Below the pieces are notes generated by a model. The model was not told the origin of the DNA, made no database searches, and was given only the letters and a program-made list of their open reading frames with translations. Shown here piece after piece: positions 44,252 through 54,684 of a stretch of DNA of 64,000 bases. The position numbers and the translations under genes were made by a program. Source of the stretch: Nansenia antarctica (lineage: Eukaryota; Chordata; Actinopteri; Argentiniformes; Microstomatidae); assembly GCA_963989245.1 (NCBI GenBank), contig OZ022346.1, forward strand, positions 55,579,299-55,643,298, in the 5' to 3' direction. Position 1 is the first letter of the stretch; every line of letters starts with the position of its first letter.

Positions 44252-44388
44252 GAATGACGCAAGTAGGGAAGGACAGGAAAGAAAGGGTGTGGAAGAAGCT
44301 CTGGTTTGAGAGTCGCAACACAGACCTCCAGCTGAGCATTTACCTCGGCGTTCTTCCCATCATGAAGGAGTATGTTACGGTGTTCCAG
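44252..44388 (+). CDS. hAT-derived gene, exon 2
   Basis: Acceptor CTCTTCCAG/GAATGA and donor TTCCAG/GTGTGT. It encodes MTQVGKDRKERVWKKLWFES, then RNTDLQLSIYLGVLPIMKEY. The clean splice sites argue for a host-type spliced gene and not a bare transposon. Confidence 0.6.
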
Positions 44389-44557
44389 GTGTGTGTTTTC
44401 ACACTAATGAATTAGTGAATTATCAATCTCTGATAGATAAACTAAATAGGCCCATTCTCTCATCAGTTAGATTGTGATATAAACAGACCCTCAACTGCAT
44501 GTCTGTGTATGGTAATAGAATTGTTGTAGCATTTTATAATAATGCCATTATTCACAG

Positions 44558-44764
44558 GGCAGCCAAACCCTTGTCCACAAGCTGCATGACAAGCAGCTTG
44601 AAGTTGTGAAAACCTTCATGGGGTGCTTTATCAAGGCTGAGAATCTGCATACCACCCCAAAGAATATCATGGAGTTGGATTTCAACGACAAAATGCTGCC
44701 TCTCTGTGAGCTGTATGTCGGACAGGTGGCGGAGAAACTGAAGGCAGGAAATCCACGTAATCAG
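44558..44764 (+). CDS. hAT-derived gene, exon 3
   Basis: Acceptor TTCACAG/GGCAGC and donor AATCAG/GTTAGT, 69 codons, phase 0 at both ends. It encodes SQTLVHKLHDKQLEVVKTFM, then LDFNDKMLPLCELYVGQVAE, the helical insertion region expected between the second and third catalytic residues of hAT transposases. Confidence 0.6.
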
Positions 44765-44854
44765 GTTAGTAAATGTATTAAAAACGGCAAATCAAACATT
44801 TATAAATGTCTCCAGGTAAAATGATTTAATTGCAATCGTTTTAATGTTTTACAG

Positions 44855-45650
44855 AGTGTGCTGCAGTTTCTCGAAACAGCGAAGACTGCATACATGTCGA
44901 CAGCAGCCTATATGCAGAAAAAGCTGCCACTGGACAGCAGGACCCTGCAGTCACTGTCTGCCTTGGACCCATTGGTGAGGGGACACTCAGAGACGGGCAT
45001 CCTCCTGAAGTGGCTGGCAGGGATGATGAGCCACTTGGTGCCACACCCCAATTTGACGTGCCACTGGAAGTTGTCAAATTCAGCACAAATTCCACCCTTC
45101 CCCTGTACACTGATGGGGACAACATGGTTAACTGGTGGGCAAATGTCATTGACACTGGAAGGTACCCAGGCCTCAACCATGTGGTTCGAGCAGCGCTCTC
45201 CATTTTCCTTGGACCAATGGTGGAGTCATCGTTCAGTGCCATGGGAGATATTATTGACTGCAAAAGCACCAGAATGAGCATGGACACCTTTAGGGACAAC
45301 CAATCCAGACAACCAAGTATGCCCTCAGGTCCAGGGGTCAGACAGCAATACAGATGTTCAGGAGAGAGGATGTCAAGTTCTCAAAGGTAGACAAGGTCCT
45401 ATGCAGGAACATCCACACTGCAGGCTCAAAAGACAAGGCTCGCAGACAACAGGCCCTGTTGAAGACAAAAGGGAGGCAGGAAGAGTTTGGTTGCCAGCCA
45501 ACAACCAGTGCTGCACAAAGCAGGAAGACTGCAGTGGAGGATGACAGGCAAGCCACAGTGAGGCACATGGCTGCTCAAAAAAGAAAAAAAAGCACTGGAA
45601 GTGCTGGTACAGGCAAAGAAGGCAAAAAAGCACAAGTGATGCATTTACAT
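44855..45650 (+). pseudogene. hAT-derived gene, last exon, frameshifted
   Basis: Acceptor TTTTACAG/AGTGTG. The frame opens SVLQFLETAKTAYMSTAAYM. Near 45010 the homologous reading moves to another frame (PLYTDGDNMVNWWANVIDTG, then RAALSIFLGPMVESSFSAMG, the hAT C-terminal dimerisation region). It moves again near 45300 to YALRSRGQTAIQMFRREDVK and a lysine-rich tail. Two shifts in one exon make it a pseudogene unless they are sequencing errors. A SINE tail begins at 45640. Confidence 0.6.
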
Positions 45651-45692
45651 TTTTGGGCATTTAACAGATGCCTTTATCCAAAGCGACTTTTC
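45640..45692 (+). repeat. SINE-type tail fragment
   Basis: CATTTACATTTTTGGGCATT, then TAACAGATGCCTTTATCCAA-AGCGACTT is the common fish SINE 3' segment, here at the end of the hAT-derived gene. Confidence 0.6.
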
Positions 45693-46635
45693 TTTTTGGG
45701 GATTGATGTGTGGTTTCATGTATGTGGGAATAAATGTTTTAAGTGACAAACCAAAAAAACTAAAACTAAAACAAACAAAATATATTTACAAAATAAATAC
45801 ATCTTTCTTCTAATTCTAATAGATGCGTTTTCATTATTGTTACCGCTGCTTCATAGGTCTGAATAACACTGACAGGCTTTATATGTGTCCCTTGAACAGA
45901 GCTTGTATAGAAAAATTATAGCATGCATCATAGGAAGGTGCCTGGGCGCCGCGCAATGATAATTTCCGTCGTTTTCAGTGAAAATAATTTTGTCACCTTT
46001 TTGGGCCAACACCCCTGCATTCCCCAAAAATGTGATAGAAATGAGCCATTGAATTGTTGCACTCTCTCCAGCAATTCCCAGTTCCCGGTGTACCATTCTG
46101 TAAGTATTTTCTTCTTGGGGTAATAAAAAACCTAATTTGTATTTATTGTTTTACTCCTGAATAATAACAAATACTTCCCCAGTATAGTCCACAACATTTG
46201 GCTATTAAAGACTGCCAGCCTTTATTCAAGAAACAAAAACAGTACTCACTGAGTCTGTTACTCACTACTCAGTGACCAACTGGTTTCAAGTTAAAACAAT
46301 TTAAACAGCAGCATTCAGCATTGTAGAAGACTATGGGGAACGCCCCCTGCGTGACCTCATCAGAAACTGAATTACACTGCGCCAGCCCATTGGCTGGCCC
46401 AGGCGACGCTTGTGTCACGAGGGACGGGACCCTCCGCCTATATAACGGCATCTGTCGTCATTCAAAAGCCTTTCCTTCCTTCTCACTGGAGCTGACAACA
46501 ACTGTGCGGGTGGCTAGAGCTAAACAGTCCACAGATACGAGCGACCACAACACACACACACACTGTATGGAAAGTTTGAGCGGCAGTGACGGCCGCGCGT
46601 TGCACTTTATTTTTTATTATTTTGAACGTCTCGCT
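45693..46635 (+). other. Spacer with a TATA/CCAAT-type promoter candidate
   Basis: Mostly unassigned. At about 46387-46450 CAGCCCATTGGCTGGCCC is followed by CGCCTATATAACGGC, an ordered CCAAT-type and TATA-type pair. A transcript starting about 30 bp on would run into the 32-33-bp minisatellite. No coding exon was found. Confidence 0.4.
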
Positions 46636-46636
46636 C

Positions 46637-46858
46637 AGCCCGTCAGTGACGGTGCAGTGTGTGTATTAGCCCGTCAGTGACGGTGCAGTGTGTGTGTATT
46701 AGCCCGTCAGTGACGGTGCAGTGGCAGTGTATTAGCCCGTCAGTGACGGTGCAGTGTGTGTGTATTAGCCCGTCAGTGACGGTGCAGTGTGTGTGTGTTA
46801 GCCCGTCAGTGACGGTGCAGTGTGTGTGTGTTAGCCCGTCAGTGACGGTGCTGAGCCG
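46637..46858. repeat. 32-33-bp minisatellite
   Basis: Seven units of AGCCCGTCAGTGACGGTGCA plus a (GT)-rich end of variable length. The core CCGTCAGTGACGG is almost palindromic. The units drift in length through the GT run. Confidence 0.9.
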
Positions 46859-46939
46859 TGCTGTACATTAACAAACACGTTTGTACAGCTGTTCCTTTGT
46901 GTCGACCTCCCTCTGTGCCTAGAGACTCTTACACTAACG

Positions 46940-47474
46940 TTACCACCAGGTGCTAGCTAACTAAGGTAGCTAATGTTACCACCAGGTGCTAGCTAGCTAA
47001 GGTAGCTAATGTTACCACCAGGTGCTAGCCAGCTACGGTAGCTAACGTTACCACCAGGTGCTAGCTAGCTACGGTAACTAACGTTACCACCAGGTGCTAG
47101 CTAGCTACGGTAGCTAATGTTACCACCAGGTGATAGCTAGCTACGGTAGCTAACGTTACCACCAGGTGCTAGCTAGCTACGGTAGCTAATGTTACCACCA
47201 GGTGCTAGCTAGCTACGGTAACTAACGTTACCACCAGGTGCTAGCTAGCTACGGTAGCTAATGTTACCACCAGGTGATAGCTAGCTACGGTAGCTAACGT
47301 TACCACCAGGTGCTAGCTAGCTACGGTAGCTAATGTTACCACCAGGTGCTAGCCAGCTACGGTAGCTAACGTTACCACCAGGTGCTAGCTAACTAAGGTA
47401 GCTAATGTTACCACCAGGTGCTAGCTAGCTACGGTAGCTAATGTTACCACCAGGTGCTAGCTAGCTACGGTAGC
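46940..47474. repeat. 36-bp minisatellite
   Basis: About fifteen units with an exact 36-bp period. Each contains GTTACCACCAGGTG and a GCTAGCTAGC-type palindrome. Unit variants show that a block of four units was itself duplicated. Confidence 0.93.
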
Positions 47475-48026
47475 ATTCCTACACTTGAGATGGATGTCAC
47501 TGCATGGAGTCTACAAGAGTGGTGTATGCTGGAGTGTATCCACTTAGGTTCACTCTTATAGTCATTTAGATGCTCATCTGTCAGTCTTGTTCAGAAGTAG
47601 TAGATTTCATTACATTCATATCAGAAAAATCTAATTCTCAAACGCATGTAGAGCCAAATAAAGCAAATACTTTCAGGGCTGCTTGGTGAATATTCTTATA
47701 GTTTTCTGGGTCTACTAGGCTCCAGAAATGTTGTGAATGTAGCTGGACATTATTCTGGAGCTTTATAACCTCCATCTCCATTTCTCCAGGCTTGACACTG
47801 AACAGTTCAGCTATCTGCTCTCAGTGTTTCCGTTGGTTGCTGCCTTGGGGGGGGGTGGCATATGTTGTCTTGACTATCTGTCCACTTTCTCACCTGGTTC
47901 TTGCTCTCTGTCTTTGGTGTGCCGACACCATCCTGCTCTCTCTCCTTCTCTACCCTCCTCTCCCTCTTTTGCTGTCAACCAAAAGGCAAACATAACAACC
48001 AGAGTATGTATAATTTAATAAGAGGT
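47475..48026. other. Spacer before LTR element
   Basis: No feature was recognised apart from a pyrimidine-rich stretch at about 47935-47975. Confidence 0.35.
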
Positions 48027-48261
48027 TGTAGTGCCGGAGGAAAAAGGAAAGACGTAGGCAACGTAATGATAACTGTTTAATCAAAACAACAACTTGTACT
48101 CTCAGTACAGGACCAGAAAAAGGTTACCAAAACTCGTGTATCTAAACAGGAAGGTGCAACGTTAATAATCCTCCCCTCTGCCCCTAGTGCCAGAACTGGT
48201 TCCCTCCCACTACACAACCAACAGTAAGAGGAGAACATGAACCCATAATGTAGTCACTACA
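48027..48261 (-). repeat. 3' LTR (minus-strand element)
   Basis: 235 bp, identical by eye to the copy at 52321-52555. The neighbouring sequence on the element side is a G-rich tract in minus sense. Confidence 0.95.
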
Positions 48262-48282
48262 CCAGCCCCCCCAGTGTTCACC

Positions 48283-50361
48283 TCAATATTGGAAATCCTC
48301 ACGGCGAGGAGGGCGTATGGCCCGGCCCCTACGATCGTAGGTAAAGTCAGGAGGTGCGGGAGGAGGTGTGACATCGCCCATCACGTCCTCCTGCAGGGAA
48401 GGACGGGGGGCAGCGACGACCGGGGGCTCGCGAGCTGCGGGGGGTTGTCGGGGTCGGAGGGGGGAATGGCCAGGGCGCGGCAGGGGAGGTAGGACTGGAG
48501 GCCGGCCTCTGCGCGGTGGCAGGGCCAAGTCCAGGGGCAGTTCAAGGTCCAAGTGGGCCGGTTTGAGGCGATCAACGGACACACACTCAGGCCTACCCCC
48601 CATGTCAACCATGAAGTTCTTGGCTCCGGCCTCGATGACACGGAAAGGCCCGTCATAAGGAGGACGTAGTGGAGTCCTGTGGCCATCATGACGAATGAAA
48701 ACGAACCTCGCTGAGTGCAGCTCCGGGGGCACCCTCGAAGTAGGGACACCATGCTGCGTAGTCGGGACCGGGACGAAGGTCCTGGCGCTGTCCAGCAGGG
48801 AGGCGCGCTGAGCGGCGGCGGACCAGGGCTCCGTTGACTTGGGAATGAAGTCACCGGGGACCCGCAGCGGCTGTCCAAACACCAGCTCAGCGGACGACGA
48901 CTGGAGGTCCTCCTTAGGCGCTGTCCTGAGCCCCAGCATGACCCACGGCAGCTTGTCAAGCCAGTCGCTGTCCGTGAGGCTGGCTCGAAGGGCGGCCTTC
49001 ATGGATCGATGGAAACGCTCACAGAGCCCGTTCGCCTGCGGGTGATAGGCGGTTGTGCGGTGGAGCTTGACCCCCAGATTCTCCGCCACCGCTGCCCACA
49101 GCTCTGAAGTAAACTGTGAGCCACGGTCAGAGGAGAGATCAGCAGGGGTGCCGTAGCGGGAGACCCACACCGCGATGAACGCCCGGGCCAGGTCGGGGGC
49201 TGTCGTTGAGGAGAGCGGAACTGCCTCCGGCCAGCGAGTCGTCCTGTCCACCATGGTAAAGAGATAGGTGTATCCGTGCGAGGGGGGCAGCGGCCCTACC
49301 AGGTCCACGTTTACATGATCGAACCTCCGCTCAGGCACAGAGAACTGCTCCAGGGGGGCCTTGACGTGTCGATGCACCTTGGCGCGCTGGCAGGCGATGC
49401 ACGTGTCAACCCAGGCCCTCACATCCCTCTTGAGCCCATGCCAGACGAATTTCTCTGACACCAGCCGTGAGGACGGTTTCCTACCAGGGTGAGACAAGCC
49501 GTGTATCGCCTCGAAGGCGGGGCGCCTCCAGTTGGCGGGGACCACCGGTCGTGGCTGACCCATGGAGACGTCGCACAGGAGCGTGGCCCCTGCGTCACCG
49601 AAAACCACCTCTTCTAGGCGCAGTCCTGTGTCCGACAACTTGAGAGCCTGGACGGCGGGGTCGGCGGCCTGGTCTGCAGCCATGCGCGCGTAGTCCAAAC
49701 CCAGTTGGACCGCACCAACCACCGCCCTGGAGAGACAATCCGCGACCTGGTTGGACTTCCCAGCAACGTGCTGGATGTCTGTGGTGAACTCGGATATGTA
49801 GGCGAGCTGGCGCTGTTGGCGGTCGGACCACGGCTCCGCCACCTTGGACATGGCGTGCGTGAGTGGCTTGTGGTCCACGTAGGCCGTAAACTCGCGGCCC
49901 TCCAGTAAAAAACGGAAGTGTCTGACAGCAAGCCACAGCCCGAGGAGCTCCCTGTCGAATGTGCTGTACCTTTGCTCTCTGGGAGACAGCTGGCGGCTGA
50001 AGAATGCAAGAGGCTGCCAGGCGTCCCCAACCCACTGTTCGTACACCGCTCCCACAGCAAAGTCAGAGGCGTCCGTGGTGAGAGCAGTGGGTGCCGAGGG
50101 CGAGGGGTGGGCCAACATGGCAGCGCGGGCCAGGGCCGCCTTGGTGTCCTGAAAGGCTTTGACACGCTCCGCCGTCCAGTCCACCGGCTGCTTCAGAGTC
50201 TTGCCCTTCTGGGCATCGTACAGAGGCCGCAGGATGTGAGCGATGTGGTGGAGGAAGCGATAGTAGAAGGTTACCATCCCGATGAACCCCTTGAGCTCGC
50301 TGATTGTGCTGGGGCGCGGGAAAGCAGCGACAGCTTCCACCTTCGAGGGGAGGGGGGTCAC
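48283..50361 (-). pseudogene. Ty3/gypsy Pol, C-terminal part (RNase H, integrase)
   Basis: This is the 3' part of Pol, open for 692 codons, but separated from the RT by a one-base shift near 50378. In order: the RT connection (SELKGFIGMVTFYYRFL), RNase H (TTDASDFAVGA about residue 97, FDRELLGLWLAVRHF, DHKPLTHA), the zinc-binding region (HGLSHPGRKPSSRLVSEKFV and CIACQRAK), integrase catalytic blocks (VNVDLVGPLPP, LSSDRGSQFTS, HPQANGLCERFHRS) and a C-terminal GPF-type module (PPYDGPFRVIEAGAKNFMVD) with a proline-rich tail. No chromodomain is evident. Confidence 0.85.
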
Positions 50362-51590
50362 CCCCTCTGCGGAGACCCGCGCCCGAGAAAGTCGATGGCG
50401 TTCCGTCCGAACTCACACTTCGCCGGATTGACAATCAGCCCATGTTGGCTGAGCCGTGTGAAAAGGGCCCGGAGGTGGGACAGGTGCTCCTCCTCCGTGG
50501 TGCTTGCGACGAGGATGTCATCCAAGTAGACGAAGAGGAATGGTAGGTCCCGGAGCACCGAGTGCATGAGGCGTTGGAAGGTCTGCGCCGCGTTCTTCAG
50601 GCCGAACGGCATCCGCAGAAACTCGAAGAGCCCAAATGGCGTGATTACGGCCGTCTTAGGGACGTCCTCGGGGTGCACCGGCACCTGATGGTACCCCCGT
50701 ACCAGGTCCACTTTGGAGAAGAAGCGTTTGCCTGCCAGGTTCGCTGAAAAGTCCTGGACATGTGGGACCGGGTAGCGGTCAGGCTTGGACGCGTCGTTGA
50801 GGCGGCGGTAGTCCCCACATGGGCGCCACCCGCCGTCTGACTTAGGGACGATGTGCAGGGGAGACGCCCAGGGGCTGCTCGAGCGCCGAACGATGCCCAC
50901 CTGCTCCATATGCGCAAACTCCGCCCTGGCGATGGCCAGCTTCTCCGGGTTGAGGCGCCTGGCCCTGGCGTGGAGGGGAGGCCCCTCGGTCTCGATGTGG
51001 TGCTCCACTCCGTGTTTCACCGTGGGCGCGGAGAAGGTGGGCTTGGTAAGGTCGGGGAATTCGGCGAGCAGCCGAAGGTACTGGTCACTTTCGGCGAGCG
51101 TATTGGACCACCCGCTGTAGACCGCCTCCCCCTGCGTACAGGCGAATGAAGCGAAAGTCTGTGAGTTGACCAGGCGCCTGTTCCCCACGTCCACCAACAG
51201 GTTGTGGGCGCACAGAAAATCCGCACCAAGGAGGGGAAATGTGACAGCCGCTATGACAAAATCCCACGAAAAACATTGCCCTCCGAAGCACACGTCCACC
51301 GCCCTAGTGCCGTAAGAGCAGATAGGTGTGCCGTCCGCGCCTGCCAACTGCGGACCACGCTCCTCCTTCGCCATATCCGATCTCTCTGCCGGAATGATGC
51401 TCCACTGGGCACCTGTGTCACAAAGGAAACTGCGACCAGAGGCGGTGTCTTGTATGAAGAGCAGCCTGTTGGTGACGCCAGCGCTCAGGGCCACTACTGA
51501 GCGCCGGCCCCGCCGTTTCCCGTCGGTCCGAAGGTGCAGGGTGAGCGGCACCGTTTGGCCTTGGCGCCAAAAGTGGCGTGGTAGAAACAA
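50358..51590 (-). CDS. Ty3/gypsy Pol, N-terminal part (protease, RT)
   Basis: The frame overlaps the end of Gag by about 97 bases in the -1 frame and has no ATG of its own at the fusion point. It holds the protease (FLCDTGAQWSIIP, GADFLCAHNLLVDVG) and RT (IVRRSSSPWASPLHIVPKSD, VDLVRGYHQVPVHP, MPFGLKNAAQTFQRL, and FVYLDDILVAS, the catalytic YLDD). It ends in IDFLG, after which a one-base loss gives a stop at 50358. Synthesis is expected by -1 ribosomal frameshifting from Gag. Confidence 0.87.
   Translation of the reverse strand: MFLPRHFWRQGQTVPLTLHLRTDGKRRGRRSVVALSAGVTNRLLFIQDTASGRSFLCDTGAQWSIIPAERSDMAKEERGPQLAGADGTPICSYGTRAVDVCFGGQCFSWDFVIAAVTFPLLGADFLCAHNLLVDVGNRRLVNSQTFASFACTQGEAVYSGWSNTLAESDQYLRLLAEFPDLTKPTFSAPTVKHGVEHHIETEGPPLHARARRLNPEKLAIARAEFAHMEQVGIVRRSSSPWASPLHIVPKSDGGWRPCGDYRRLNDASKPDRYPVPHVQDFSANLAGKRFFSKVDLVRGYHQVPVHPEDVPKTAVITPFGLFEFLRMPFGLKNAAQTFQRLMHSVLRDLPFLFVYLDDILVASTTEEEHLSHLRALFTRLSQHGLIVNPAKCEFGRNAIDFLGRGSPQRG
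51481..51521 (-). promoter_or_regulatory. -1 ribosomal frameshift signal, gag to pol
   Basis: The minus strand has the heptamer GGGAAAC (51521-51515) phased as G GGA AAC in the Gag frame, eight codons before the Gag stop. Ten bases later an 8-bp perfect stem (GCGCTCAG at 51504-51497 with CTGAGCGC at 51488-51481, 8-base loop) follows. Slipping back one base enters exactly the Pol frame (GKRRGRRSVVALS). Heptamer type, phase, spacer and stem all fit known -1 signals. Confidence 0.8.
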
Positions 51591-52246
51591 TGGCCCGCAG
51601 CGTTACCCTGCTGGCCAGAAGGTCTGGCGTCATCCTTCGCTCTCCTGCGACGGTCGGGTGGCGGGGCGGCCGCGGGAGCGAGCAGGTCGGGGGACCGTTG
51701 AGGCATGGCCAAGACGAACCGGTCCGCCTCCCTGGCCAGGGCGCGGGGCTCCATGATGGCGGTGTTGGCCAGCGCCATCCTAACTTGAGCTGGCAATGTG
51801 CGCATGAACAGCTCTGTGAAGAGGATCATGGGGTCTTCTGTACCGAGCAGGTTTAGCATCCTCTCCATGCTCGCAGAAGGCCTCTCGTCACCCAAGTCCG
51901 ACATGGCAAATAGGCGACGCACCCTCTCCGCAGTGGACAGTTCAAATGTCTCTAGAAGCAGGGCCTTGAGGCGCTCATATTTGTTCGTCGTCGGGGGAGC
52001 AGACAAAAAACCTACCACTCGAGCCGCGGTGGAGCTGCCCAACATTGCCACAGCATGGTTGTACCGGTCGTCGTCGTCATCGATGTCACTTTTATTGAAA
52101 TGTGCCTCTACAATAGCAAACCATGCAGCAGGCGTTGAGTCCCAGAATTCTGGTAGCTTGAGAGTGGGAGTGTGCGCACCACGCGTTACCCTGACAGGGG
52201 ATGGTGATGGCTGCCGCTGGTTTGAACGTCTTCCTCGCCCGGACAT
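51494..52246 (-). CDS. Ty3/gypsy Gag
   Basis: 250 codons from ATG 52246 (MSGRGRRSNQRQPSPSP); the frame is open further upstream but that part lies in the leader and LTR. The capsid-like region has LPEFWDSTPAAWFAIVEAHF, then KALLLETFELSTAERVRRLF and FMRTLPAQVRMALAN. Near the C-terminus HCFYHATFGAKAKRCRSPC is a single Cys/His motif of the type seen in many vertebrate gypsy Gags in place of CCHC knuckles. The last codons carry the frameshift heptamer. Confidence 0.85.
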   Translation of the reverse strand: MSGRGRRSNQRQPSPSPVRVTRGAHTPTLKLPEFWDSTPAAWFAIVEAHFNKSDIDDDDDRYNHAVAMLGSSTAARVVGFLSAPPTTNKYERLKALLLETFELSTAERVRRLFAMSDLGDERPSASMERMLNLLGTEDPMILFTELFMRTLPAQVRMALANTAIMEPRALAREADRFVLAMPQRSPDLLAPAAAPPPDRRRRAKDDARPSGQQGNAAGHCFYHATFGAKAKRCRSPCTFGPTGNGGAGAQ

Positions 52247-52320
52247 TTTGCAGGATTGTAATGTTCGTCGCTGGTTTTCGTACACAATTACGTTAACAAA
52301 AATCCACGTCGGGTCACCAG

Positions 52321-52555
52321 TGTAGTGCCGGAGGAAAAAGGAAAGACGTAGGCAACGTAATGATAACTGTTTAATCAAAACAACAACTTGTACTCTCAGT
52401 ACAGGACCAGAAAAAGGTTACCAAAACTCGTGTATCTAAACAGGAAGGTGCAACGTTAATAATCCTCCCCTCTGCCCCTAGTGCCAGAACTGGTTCCCTC
52501 CCACTACACAACCAACAGTAAGAGGAGAACATGAACCCATAATGTAGTCACTACA
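52321..52555 (-). repeat. 5' LTR (minus-strand element)
   Basis: 235 bp, identical by eye to the other LTR. The adjoining CTGGTGACCCGACGTGG is the presumed primer-binding site. Confidence 0.95.
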
Positions 52556-54653
52556 AGGTATAAATTGATCCATATCAATTCATAACATAATTCGAATTGA
52601 ATATTGGGTTGCTGAAAAATAAATTGTATATCCATCTATAGAAAACAGACATTTTCAATGAGTGAGGGTTTGTTCCAATGCTTCAATCCACTGTCCATGT
52701 ACTGTAAATATACCATTTTCTGTGAATGGATCAAATAGACTGAACAGATCCTCTGGTTGAGCCATTTTACTCCTAGTTATGCTTTCACAGTGCTATTATT
52801 ACAATATTAAACAATTTTTCCTAAGCCAGGTTTGTGGTATTGAGTCCTACCTGGGGTGCCATTTTTTATGTAACGGTTTTGACCTTTGACTTGGTTGTCC
52901 GGGGTGCCAGTCAGGGCGAGGCCTGACAATTTTGTCCGTGACCGAAGAATAGTTCTCTTGACATTCAAAGAGCTCAGAAAAATATTGGTATTAATATCGA
53001 TAATAATTTTTACCCACAATTCCACAGTGAACCTGGGGGGATAGCACCAACCTCCCCCCCAAGCGCCTTAATGGGAGAGGGCACCAACTGCCATCATTCA
53101 CTTCAGACTTGTATAGAAATTTACAAAATTAAAAAATCCATATACAGTATATATCAGCACCCATTATTATATAGATCCTAAATATTACTGAATCAATATA
53201 ACTGTGAGTGGAATGTGGCTCATGCATTGCTGTTATCGAGAGGGTCTTACAGTGAGAGTACAATTTGAACAGTATCATGAGAAGTGAGACAAAGGAGTCA
53301 GAGTCCTGTTGATCATGTCCGTGACCATCTATGACAATTAACAAAAGACAATAATTACAAACTAACTACCTGCCGTCTTCCATAAATGCTCCGCAATGCA
53401 AATGTTTTGTTTGGTACTACTAAGTGTTAAGTTGTCATGGTTTTCACGACGGTATATCCGTTTCTACTGTTATCATCACTATCATTGATAACAATCAACA
53501 AGCACATTTAAAAAAACGGGTACGAGTACAGTAGCCTCTCACCTGATAGTCTAACACAAGGGGACAGGGTGGCTGGGCTGTGTCACCTCACTCTACGTCT
53601 CACACACAAGCACTTCTGATTTGGTTTCTGCCACCGTTCATGGATTAAAAACATGTCTCAACAGTTGTCAGAGGGATTCAGACGGGGTGGATGTCATAGT
53701 CATACTCTGGCTCTAGGTGGTCTGGTTAGGTCAATCTCTTCTCATGGAGGGGGGCCTGGATGCTGTCAGAGGTATTGTGTAGTACAGTACTTATGAAAGC
53801 AAGACAGCAGTATTATTAATAACAAGTACGGTATACATTTACAGACACAACACTTTAGAATCAGTTTTGTTGTTTTCTGGTGATGAGGGCTGACAAGCTG
53901 AATGGACAAAAATCCACAGAATCATTCATGATTTAGTCATTATCCCTCACCAGTTAAATAATCTTACCTAAATATTTAAATATTTACATTTGTTATCTCT
54001 CTCTTCTCTCGAAAATTCAAAAAAACAAAAACTAAGCTTCAAGTTGTCAATATTCCGTTCTTTTTTTTTGTTCTCATTAAAATCAAGATCAAAAGTGCTT
54101 TTATAAAATATTTTCTTCTGTATGTACAATTTGTATTAGCTATAGCAGAAAAAAAACAATAACATCAACAACAATCATCATCATTAGTATCATATAATAA
54201 ATAAGAATAAAAAAGTGGATTCAAATTAGTTATGTAGACGGAGCGCACAGAGAGGGGACTGTGGACAAATGCATGTTGCCGTGCCCTCAGTGGCCACAGC
54301 GTGTTGAAGCGTGTGGTGACCGTGACCAGTGTCTCTACAACATGAGGTACAGAGAGCTCTACAGCCCCTGAAAAGCACCAGGGTTTCTCCCAAATAAGCA
54401 CCAAGCAGACCCTGGCCACGCCGCACGCCTGGTGCCGCCCTGGAGCCTACACAGCACGTGCACACACACACAGAAACACACACGGAGGCGCGCACACAAA
54501 CACACACAGGGGCACACACACACACACGTGCTAGCTTAGGGTTAGCTTGTAATTTGCAGTTTGCATGCTGTTGTAACTTTTTTTTATCAATATCTAGCAC
54601 AAGAAAATAGCAACGTTTTTTGTCAATACCGTCATAAAACCATCATAAATTGC

Positions 54654-54684
<31 letters not shown>

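Larger units (their letters stand above)
48027..52555 (-). mobile_element. Complete Ty3/gypsy element, 235-bp identical LTRs
   Basis: LTRs at 48027-48261 and 52321-52555 begin TGTAGTG and end CACTACA, and I see no difference between them. AGGT flanks both ends, a 4-bp target duplication. In minus orientation the 5' LTR is followed by a primer-binding-site-like CTGGTGACCCGACGTGG, and a G-rich tract precedes the 3' LTR. Gag and Pol are present with one frame break in Pol. Insertion is very recent. Confidence 0.95.

Noticed and set aside
3769..47474. CRISPR-like arrays
   Set aside because: The tandem repeats have no unique spacers and the context is a vertebrate genome.
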